In this document: positions 58,416 to 64,000 of the stretch, in pieces | How the letters are laid out: the number at the start of each line of letters is the position of its first letter | How positions within the stretch are numbered: position 1 is the stretch's first letter | Origin: Sinohyriopsis cumingii | Lineage: Eukaryota; Mollusca; Bivalvia; Unionida; Unionidae | Assembly (NCBI GenBank): GCA_028554795.2 | Contig: CM068839.1 | Location: 45,725,440-45,789,439, forward strand | Direction: 5' to 3' | DNA length: 64,000 bases | Made by a program: the position numbers and the translations under genes | Notes under the pieces: model-generated | What the model saw: the letters and a program-made list of their open reading frames with translations, nothing else | Database searches by the model: none | What the model was told of the DNA's origin: nothing

Positions 58416-58951
58416 ATGAATCAAGAATTCGTCCGACATCCAACTATTCCAAATTATGAGGCAAACCGAGATGGCATAGTGAGAAACTACAGGCTGAGGA
58501 AACAAGTTGGTACAGTTGATAATGCTGGTTATTTAAGAATACTGTTAGGAAAGGGAGGTATTTATGTCATCGTTTCGTCTATGAGGTTTTTAACGGAGAG
58601 ATCCCTAAAGGCCTTGTCATTGATCATATTAACGGGAACAGACTTGATAACAGTATTGAAAACCTTCAAGCGATCACTCAGAGCAAGAATACCATACGAG
58701 GAAGAGTTAAATGTAAAACAGCTATAAGAAGAGCAGTGAAATCTGTGAATGTTGAGACTCGTGAAGAAATAATATTTCAATCAATGAGCGCAGCCGGTAG
58801 GTATTTCGGTATTTGTCCACCTTCTGTACAGCATGTCGCAGATGGGATCTACAAAACAGCATTTTCAAAGAAGCTCAAACAGAAGATTTCATTCTGTTAT
58901 ATAACTCTTATCGTTGACACAAACGACGATAACTCCTCCGAGAGTGTGTAA
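58416..58951 (+). CDS. HNH homing-type endonuclease (NUMOD4-HNH), interrupted by a -1 offset
   Basis: Starts with a NUMOD4-like piece (IPNYEANRDGIVRNYRL). From about 58550 the homologous frame is the -1 phase: CHRFVYEVFNGEIPKGLVID, then HINGNRLDNSIENLQAIT, the HNH core with its Asp-His and Asn residues, and a C-terminal helix-turn-helix (SMSAAGRYFGICPPSVQHVA, IENR1-like). Together about 178 residues, normal for phage and giant-virus HNH homing enzymes. The break lies in the purine-rich stretch near 58547-58558. Starts 27 bp after the zinc protein, same strand. Could be a selfish passenger rather than an element function, and is distinct from the HNH tail of the polymerase fusion. Confidence 0.8.
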
Positions 58952-59272
58952 CGCTTTGCAGAGTTGTCGTTGCTGGTCAGAGGATTTGCTCCCCCTAAGA
59001 AAGCCACCTTGATAAAATATTTTATCGAGTTCATAACATGTAATCATTTATTTACCGTAGAATATATATTTTTTTACAAACAATATCCTCGTTTTACTGA
59101 ATATATCCGACTGTTTTGCTCTTCTGTGCTTGTTATATGACCGCGCTTAAGAAAACATACAATTAAAATATTTTAAACAAGTCCCGCCCACTGCTAGAGC
59201 GAATTTCCAACTCGCAAGTAACAGTTGGGTTATATACGAAATCGCTCCCTAAGACCTTTGGGTCGATCGAAA

Positions 59273-59377
59273 GTCAGCACGCGCAAGCAAAACCATAAAT
59301 TTAATCCGCCAATGGCGGGTGTCTTTTGTGCACCATCCAATGGTCGATTCAATGGATGGTTTTGCTCTGCTGCTGAC
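59273..59377. ncRNA. 105-nt extended hairpin
   Basis: GTCAGCA (59273-59279) pairs with TGCTGAC (59371-59377), GCA with TGC, and AGCAAAACCAT (59286-59296) with ATGGTTTTGCT (59356-59366): 21 paired positions with one internal loop and one bulge. Inside lie CCGCC-AAT-GGCGG (59306-59318) and an alternative 8-bp hairpin ACCATCCA/TGGATGGT (59332-59360). Confidence 0.6.
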
Positions 59378-59437
59378 CGTAGAAAATGACCCACCTGTGT
59401 ATGTTTGTGTCGTCATAGGATAAGGTCTTAGGATAAG

Positions 59438-59692
59438 TTAGGATAAGATTACATGTTCATTGTGCCTTTACTTGCTGTCATACTCGAATCAGAGGTTAAA
59501 GGTTGTCTGTTCTGTACCGTCTCTTAGGATAAGATTACATGTTCATTGTACCTTTGCTTGCTGTGATACTCGAATCAGAGGTAAAGGTTGTCTGTTCTGT
59601 ACCGTCTCTTAGGATAAGATTACATGTTCATTGTACCTTTGCTTGCTGTGATACTCGAATCAGAGGTAAAGGTTGTTTGTGTTGTCAAATAA
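59438..59692 (+). repeat. 85-bp repeat, 3 copies, with conserved stem
   Basis: TTAGGATAAGATTACATGTT recurs every 85-86 bp. Each unit holds a stem around TACTCGAATCAGAG: CCTTTA/TAAAGG (59465-59470/59497-59502) in the first, ACCTTT/AAAGGT in the second and third. The CGAATC part resembles a Pol III box B only weakly. A lone TTAGGATAAG appears again at 59798. Confidence 0.88.
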
Positions 59693-59761
59693 ATGTTTGC
59701 CGGGCCTGCTAGAGAACTCGATCCTAGAAGCCAGGGCTGTCTCGTCTTGTAAATAAATGTG

Positions 59762-59787
59762 CCTCTGAGTCACTTGGCAGTCAGAGG
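59762..59787 (+). ncRNA. 7-bp-stem hairpin
   Basis: CCTCTGA (59762-59768) and TCAGAGG (59781-59787) enclose a 12-nt loop. Confidence 0.5.
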
Positions 59788-59854
59788 GGTCCGTCCTTAG
59801 GATAAGTTACGTGTTATATGTTTGTCCTTGTCAATTCACTAAACACGTCCTCTT

Positions 59855-59890
59855 GAGCCTATAGAACGTTATTTGACGATCTAGAGGCTC
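59855..59890 (+). ncRNA. Hairpin A of a covarying pair
   Basis: GAGCCTATAG pairs with CTAGAGGCTC around the 16-nt loop AACGTTATTTGACGAT; followed by TTGCAGGGGATAAA. See hairpin B at 59953-59985, with the same loop and trailer but different stems. Confidence 0.55.
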
Positions 59891-59952
59891 TTGCAGGGGA
59901 TAAAGTGTTTCGTGTTACATGTTGTATTGTCATGTCGGAAGCAGTCCTCGTG

Positions 59953-59985
59953 GGGTTCTAGAACGTTATTTGACGATCTAGGCCC
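59953..59985 (+). ncRNA. Hairpin B of a covarying pair
   Basis: GGGTTCTAG pairs with CTAGGCCC (one bulge, one wobble) around the identical 16-nt loop AACGTTATTTGACGAT, followed by the identical TTGCAGGGGATAAA. Confidence 0.55.
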
Positions 59986-60085
59986 TTGCAGGGGATAAAT
60001 GTTTCCGACTGTCTCGTTTTGTTTTGGAAAGCTAGCGTTTCTCATGCAAAGTGTTTCTATTAAAAATATAAAAATATATAATAAT

Positions 60086-60502
60086 ATGAATCACGAAAAT
60101 ATAAATACCATACTTGTTGAAATTAAAGAATTACAACAGCGAGGTTTTAATATTTTACTAGACACTGAAACAATTATGTCAGATTTTGAATCCTTGAATG
60201 AGCTATCACGCTTGGGGAAGAACAATCTCCCTGCTCGTTATAGGTTCATTAAGGGTTTGCAAGATCGTGTTTACAGATCACTTGCCGGGATAACTGAAAA
60301 TCAGGTATCTGAATTTATTCCACTGTGCCGTGCAGTTGAGAAGATTCGTCTTGGATTGTCACAAGAGTATGAGACTCGAAAATTAATTAGCACCAGGGTG
60401 AGACGGTTAAAAGGTTATATAAAGAATCTAGACACGGAAATGCCTTGCATTTCTGACAAAAATACTAGTGTTTCTGACTACGAGGCCGACAAGGAAGTAT
60501 AA
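60086..60502 (+). CDS. Helical protein of unknown function
   Basis: 138 residues from the ATG at 60086 (MNHENIN), preceded by an AT-rich leader. The frame opens 29 codons earlier (59999), but that part lies in the structured tract and reads as low-complexity sequence. Predominantly helical and charged, with a basic patch (KLISTRVRRLKGYIKN) and an acidic tail. No domain recognised and no close family comes to mind. Base composition matches the other element genes. Convergent with the next gene. Likely a real but lineage-specific protein. Confidence 0.6.
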   Translation: MNHENINTILVEIKELQQRGFNILLDTETIMSDFESLNELSRLGKNNLPARYRFIKGLQDRVYRSLAGITENQVSEFIPLCRAVEKIRLGLSQEYETRKLISTRVRRLKGYIKNLDTEMPCISDKNTSVSDYEADKEV

Positions 60503-60559
60503 ACCGCATAGCGTGTGACTCACAGCACAAAGTGAAAGTAGAACCTGAGAACGCTAGCG

Positions 60560-60575
60560 CCCCCCCCCCCCCCCC
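60560..60575. repeat. C16 homopolymer
   Basis: Sixteen C residues in the convergent intergenic space; its length is likely to be unreliable in any assembly. Confidence 0.9.
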
Positions 60576-60637
60576 GCTTGGAGTGTAAAGCACATTTCCA
60601 CGGGTAAAAAAAAAAGTGTATTATTTTTTTTGCCCTT

Positions 60638-60656
60638 GGAAACTCAAAGAGTTTCT
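60638..60656. terminator. AAACTC-N3-GAGTTT hairpin after the leftward block
   Basis: GAAACTC-AAA-GAGTTTC, perfect 7-bp stem, 18 bp past the stop of the 60.67-kb gene. Same motif as the two hairpins at 52.12-52.16 kb. An A10 run (plus) and a T8 run lie just beyond. Confidence 0.45.
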
Positions 60657-60672
60657 CAAGTGAAGGGCGCTT

Positions 60673-60960
60673 TCAGATTTTCAGGATTTGCTTAAGCGTT
60701 TCAACATCAATACAGGAATGAGAATAGTTCATAATCTGTTCTCGTTGACACCAAACTATGATCATATGATTTTGCTGTAGCTCTGTTAATTGTGACGGAG
60801 TTAACAAGAAGTCTTCGTCACCATACACGTCAATAACTATTTTAACGGGGAAATACTGTTCTGGGAATGTCTGTATTTGAAATGCGGTTTTTATTGCCTC
60901 GTAAAGAATTTGCTTATCATGAATATGAACTCGTGCATGAATGTACTCGGGTTGATACAT
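60673..60960 (-). CDS. Small protein of unknown function
   Basis: 95 residues from the ATG at 60960 (MYQPEYIHARV); the frame extends three codons upstream to a TTG, which I do not use. Alternates beta-like and helical stretches (VKIVIDVYGDEDF, LTPSQLTELQQNHMIIVW). No signal peptide, membrane segment or known motif. Last gene of the leftward block, 145 bp after the penton-like gene. Unassigned. Confidence 0.6.
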   Translation of the reverse strand: MYQPEYIHARVHIHDKQILYEAIKTAFQIQTFPEQYFPVKIVIDVYGDEDFLLTPSQLTELQQNHMIIVWCQREQIMNYSHSCIDVETLKQILKI

Positions 60961-61105
60961 TATACACAACCGTTTTTTTTTAAATGCGTGCTAGCACTTT
61001 CAACGATAACTTATGCTGGTTTTGATAGGGTATTTGCACGATAAAATGACGAAAATGGATCAGTGCAGAAAAAAAAACTATTATAAATATTATGGATCCC
61101 TTGAC

Positions 61106-62535
61106 TTAGGACTTCACCAGTAAGTTTATACTAACAGTCTCGTCACGCAGGTCCAACAAATTCCCCCTCTGGTCGGTGAGTTTGAAATTTATCGTTGACA
61201 ACCACGGGTTATGACACCGTAGATAGACCGGATTGATTGGTTCTTGCACAATCAGAAAACCAGGGGGGTCTCTTGGTGTGAACGTATACAGGATAAACCC
61301 CTGTTGTGCCGTCGTAGTATCTGATGCACTGTAACTGCCATCGATGACGTCACATACAAGGTTGACCGCAATAACATCTGTGATATTTACGATCCCGGGT
61401 GAGATGTGTCTGCCATCGGATGCTGTACTGTTGTCGTGCTTGAGAATAACAGGTTGTGGTTTTATTCGTTCGTACGCGGCAAGAATATCTTCGAAAGATT
61501 GATCGATGAGATCAGAGACTGATTTTCTCAGCTCGGGCACGTTATATCCAGGAAATTTAAAATCTGAAATATCATTCACTTGAATACCATATTTAATTGC
61601 AAAATCTGCTCTGGCTATCTGTCTATAATTATCATCGATATAGTCTTTAAGATCCAGTAAAGCCTGAATTATTCTTAGATTTATAGTTTCCATGGCCGAT
61701 GCGAGTTTGTTTAGTTTTTCTATGGTTGTGATAATATTATCACGCGGACTTGTTAAATCAGAAATATAATCTTGGAAATATACTCGCAGGAGTTGTAGCT
61801 GTTGTTTATGTACTAGATTGATCGGAATAAATAATTCAGATTCTATATCATCTAGACGGTAAACACGGAGCTCCTGCCCCCCCCCCCCTTAACACGTGGA
61901 GCTTCTATACTCCAAGTATCGGGCATTAAAGTACTTTTTCTTGCTAGTAATTGATCTGCAAGGAGTAAATAATAATTGTACTCGAGGTCGTGTAGTGCTT
62001 CTTTATAGGTCATAAAATCCGATTTTTCAGGTTTTGGTGGACGAGGTTTAACCTCGGGGGCCTTTGGCCATCCTAATAATGTTCGGATTGAGCTGTTATA
62101 AATATCCACGGCGTATCCTGGCGTTGAGATTTCAATGACCGCAGACAGCGTTGGTTCATGAGCTGTTATAGATATTTTGGCTTCCTTGCCGGTGATTCGT
62201 TTTATTTGGCGTTGTATCTCATTATTGATTTCTTCGATCTGATAACTCCCAGTGGGAAGTGTAATTGTATTCCAGTCAAGTTCACCCTGTTCGCCGGAGT
62301 CGGCTTTGCTTTTCCCGAACACGAATGAATTATTTGGCTGCAGACCACCAAATGATGCCGACCTAACATTGGGCCAGCTGTGATACACACTGAGCTTTGC
62401 TAACGCGATTTCACTCACTGGAATTGGAGTTCGAAAATTAATACCGAATTCTGGTGTTGTCGAGGACACTGAGATCATTGTGGTCCTTACCGGTGTTGTG
62501 TTTGTGACTATTTGTTGAAGCAGTTCTATTGACAT
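61106..62535 (-). CDS. Penton/minor-capsid-like protein, interrupted at a G12 run
   Basis: Two frames that look like one gene. First (62535 to the homopolymer): NFRTPIPVSEIALAKLSVYH, WPNV, LPTGSYQIEEINNEI and SSIRTLLGWP, a pattern common in Polinton structural proteins. Second, open from the homopolymer at 61877-61888 through to 61106: a helical middle and a beta-rich end with PRDPPGFLIV and FKLTDQRGNLLDLR, the typical C-terminus of Polinton penton-like minor capsid proteins. Total about 475 residues. The phases meet at a run of 12 G (minus strand) with a -1 offset; without it the first frame ends at 61852. An internal ATG at 61693 could also start the second part alone. The start overlaps the preceding membrane-protein gene by 98 bp. 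The capsid role is inferred from family pattern. Confidence 0.7.
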
Positions 62536-63010
62536 TATTTATTTGTTTAGTTTTCAAATAGTCATTGTACGCATCTGACATTAGTTTGAATTCAGAATCT
62601 GATATCGTAGCGTCGCTACTTTGCACGTCTAACGATGATGATATCAGCGATGATAATTTCTGATATGCGGTCGTGGCTGTATTTAATTTTGTCGTGTAAT
62701 CGTGTAATTTTGTGTTAGCACATGATGATATTTTTTTTGCTATGATGCCGAAAACTCCAGCTGTTGTTGTGGCCGCGGAAACACAGATCGTGGCGGCGAC
62801 TGCTGCAGTTACCGGAGTGACCGCTGATAGTATTGCTCCGGCAGATGCAACAACGGCAGATACTGAATAAACCATAATATCCAGCACTGTTATGCGGCGC
62901 TTGTATTTTTTTACTTTTTGACTAGTTACTTCGATGACAGTTTTTAACTCAGATTGCCACTCACGGACTTGATTGTATCGATATTGTTGAGCATCTGGCG
63001 TCGTTGACAT
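62438..63010 (-). CDS. Two-helix membrane protein of the structural block
   Basis: 190 residues. A charged N-terminal helix (residues 15-40, QVREWQSELKTVIEVTSQKV), then two strongly hydrophobic Ala/Val-rich segments (about 41-63 and 66-90) forming a probable membrane hairpin, then a helical, possibly coiled-coil region (95-160) and a polar tail. The last 98 bp overlap the next gene in another phase, so the tail may be a by-product of that overlap. Starts 7 bp after the fibre gene. Such hairpin proteins recur in Polintons beside capsid genes; their role, perhaps membrane penetration or an internal membrane, is unproven. Confidence 0.7.
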   Translation of the reverse strand: MSTTPDAQQYRYNQVREWQSELKTVIEVTSQKVKKYKRRITVLDIMVYSVSAVVASAGAILSAVTPVTAAVAATICVSAATTTAGVFGIIAKKISSCANTKLHDYTTKLNTATTAYQKLSSLISSSLDVQSSDATISDSEFKLMSDAYNDYLKTKQINNVNRTASTNSHKHNTGKDHNDLSVLDNTRIRY

Positions 63011-63017
63011 TATTCAA

Positions 63018-64000
63018 TTACGCGGTAACCAATTGAGGCGTTGCAGCGACGAATTCCAAACAAAACCAGTAAGATGTTGCTGTTAAACTATCGTCCTCGG
63101 CTTCAAGCATAAATGTTTCCTCGGTTCCGCTGTTTAGTATTACAGTGCAAACCCCGGAATACTTATCGGTGGAATGTCTCCAAGGATATGTTGTGAAGAT
63201 TTCAAATTTAGCGGCTGAAAACACAGACAACCTGTAAACACCGGTGGCTGTTGCTGTATATTTGATAGTGTTATTTTGTCGTGACCATGTTGCGAATCCC
63301 GATGATACCGTGAATACGATGTTGGTGATATGCCCCGGAGTAACTCCAGTGGGAACTTTAATCAAACTGGTTTTGTTAACGATATCAGGAATACCCGATA
63401 CGATATCCTGCTGTGTTTGTTTGATCGTGTTAATGTCGGTCTTTACATCAGCGAGTTTTACATCGACGACTGGAGGAGTCCCAAAGAACTTATCCACGAC
63501 CTCATCAGTTTTTACGAAGTTTCTTCGAAATCTTGTAAACGCGCCCACGTGAACATCATGCTCTGCACGCAGCGTATTTAGTTTACCGTTGACGATGTCC
63601 ACGTATTGTTTGTTTGACGCATCCTGGTCGGATTCGGGATTCGCTAACGCGGTTATTTTGTTGCCGCTCATGCTGAGTTCGCCTGTCATCGTGTCACCGG
63701 CTTTTTTCACACATTTATCAACACCTTTATCAATACTGTCTTTGATGCTTGCGATTGATATATTCGAGTCCTTGATCCGGCCGCCATCACTAAATGCAAC
63801 GAAGTTATCCTTGGTAGCTCCAAGAACTCTGCGAATTATATCATTCCACTTAATGTTGCTCGTTCTTAGTTTTCCTTGCCTGTCTTGGAAAATAGCAACT
63901 TCATCTGGGTCAACTCCAGCTATATTCAAAAGATTATCGACTTCATCTTTGGTCGCATATTTTGAGAGATCAGCATCTGTGCTTGGTTTACCTCCTCGTG
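63018..64000 (-). CDS. Fibre-like protein with phage tail-fibre motif (5' end outside window)
   Basis: The frame is open to the window edge, so the start is missing; an in-frame TTG at 63929 is not a credible start. Contains the tail-fibre repeat GDTMTGELSMSGNKITALA followed by DASNKQYVD (about 63597-63701), as in many phage and some eukaryotic-virus fibres, then a predicted coiled coil (63400-63600). The beta-rich C-terminal head of about 120 residues has TGVYRLSVFSA, reminiscent of C1q/TNF-like folds. By position and architecture probably the receptor-binding spike. First gene of the leftward structural block within the window. Specific receptor unknown. Confidence 0.7.
   Translation of the reverse strand, partial: RGGKPSTDADLSKYATKDEVDNLLNIAGVDPDEVAIFQDRQGKLRTSNIKWNDIIRRVLGATKDNFVAFSDGGRIKDSNISIASIKDSIDKGVDKCVKKAGDTMTGELSMSGNKITALANPESDQDASNKQYVDIVNGKLNTLRAEHDVHVGAFTRFRRNFVKTDEVVDKFFGTPPVVDVKLADVKTDINTIKQTQQDIVSGIPDIVNKTSLIKVPTGVTPGHITNIVFTVSSGFATWSRQNNTIKYTATATGVYRLSVFSAAKFEIFTTYPWRHSTDKYSGVCTVILNSGTEETFMLEAEDDSLTATSYWFCLEFVAATPQLVTA

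Larger units (their letters stand above)
58952..60085. ncRNA. Structured, repeat-bearing non-coding tract
   Basis: The only long gene-free stretch inside the element. Contains a 105-nt long hairpin (59273-59377), three copies of an 85-bp repeat with a conserved stem, a 7-bp-stem hairpin (59762-59787) and two hairpins with identical loops (59855-59890 and 59953-59985). GTAAATAAATG and similar AATAAA-bearing stretches occur between them. Whether it is transcribed (viral RNA, microRNA precursors), a replication origin or a long leader of the gene at 60086 cannot be settled here. Confidence 0.45.
51980..64000. mobile_element. Polinton/Maverick-like virus element, right end outside window
   Basis: Block of densely packed, intron-free genes with higher GC than the surrounding DNA: packaging ATPase, zinc ribbon with phospholipase A2, integrase, polymerase-helicase-HNH, structural genes. 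Gene content defines a Polinton (polintovirus). The left boundary is approximate: leftmost element-specific features are palindromes at about 51.98-52.16 kb, next to the integrase relic. I could not identify terminal inverted repeats because the other end lies beyond 64 kb. Major capsid protein and adenain-like protease are not seen and are expected to the right. Confidence 0.85.

Noticed and set aside
59438..59692. tRNA or Pol III gene, because CGAATC resembles box B
   Set aside because: Box B match is partial, no box A at the right distance and no clean T4 terminator after each unit.
59999..60085. Upstream 29 codons of the 60.1-kb gene
   Set aside because: They lie in the hairpin tract and have low-complexity content; the ATG at 60086 fits better.

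Overview
The window is animal nuclear DNA, most likely from a mollusc and perhaps a bivalve. That is an inference from three things: a spliced COR-domain exon, tRNA-derived SINEs with LINE debris, and Polinton/Maverick-type virus-like elements. It is AT-rich and gene-poor. Roughly 24-25 kb is tandem minisatellite DNA in more than twenty arrays with unrelated unit lengths (18, 24, 26, 27, 30, 31, 33, 35, 39, 40, 43, 44, 46, 53, 59, 67, 68 and 81 bp). Most long open frames in the first 43 kb are artefacts of these arrays.

Layout. From 1 to 31.5 kb there is non-coding host DNA and satellite arrays, dominated by an 11.7-kb array of a 35-bp unit (7.09-18.76 kb). A SINE at 4.39-4.64 kb has clear target-site duplications. 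A LINE 3' end lies at 26.0-26.65 kb, and a 1.07-kb element with terminal inverted repeats sits inside a 31-bp array (28.3-29.4 kb). At 31.64-32.20 kb (minus) is one well-defined host exon, 188 codons with clean splice sites, resembling the COR region of mollusc ROCO/MFHAS1-like proteins. More arrays fill 32.3-42.7 kb.

From 42.8 to 51.9 kb lies a decayed, canonical Polinton. A frameshifted DNA polymerase B pseudogene (+) is split by a 5.7-kb insertion whose ends are rich in CTCACGTGAG palindromes. It is followed tail-to-tail by a broken integrase (-).

From about 51.98 kb to the right edge lies a second, much better preserved Polinton-like element of another lineage, cut off by the window end. 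Recognisable genes are an FtsK/HerA (A32-like) packaging ATPase (-), a zinc-ribbon plus parvovirus-type phospholipase A2 protein (+), a retroviral-type integrase (+), an 1181-residue protein joining divergent DNA polymerase B, SF1 helicase and HNH nuclease (-), a small zinc protein (+), a free-standing HNH nuclease (+), a helical protein (+), a small unknown protein (-), a penton/minor-capsid-like protein (-), a two-helix membrane protein (-) and a fibre-like protein with a phage tail-fibre motif (-, runs off the edge). Major capsid protein and protease are not in the window and are expected to the right.

In this element the integrase would insert the DNA, the polymerase-helicase would copy it, the ATPase would package it, and the leftward block at 60.7-64 kb would build the particle. 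Three of its genes are interrupted by a -1 offset, two of them at long homopolymers, while the 3.5-kb polymerase frame is intact. This fits either a young insertion with under-called homopolymers in the assembly or the first steps of decay. A roughly 1.1-kb non-coding tract inside it (58.95-60.09 kb) is full of repeated hairpins whose stems vary on both arms while their loops stay constant, and is the best candidate here for an undescribed RNA or replication element.
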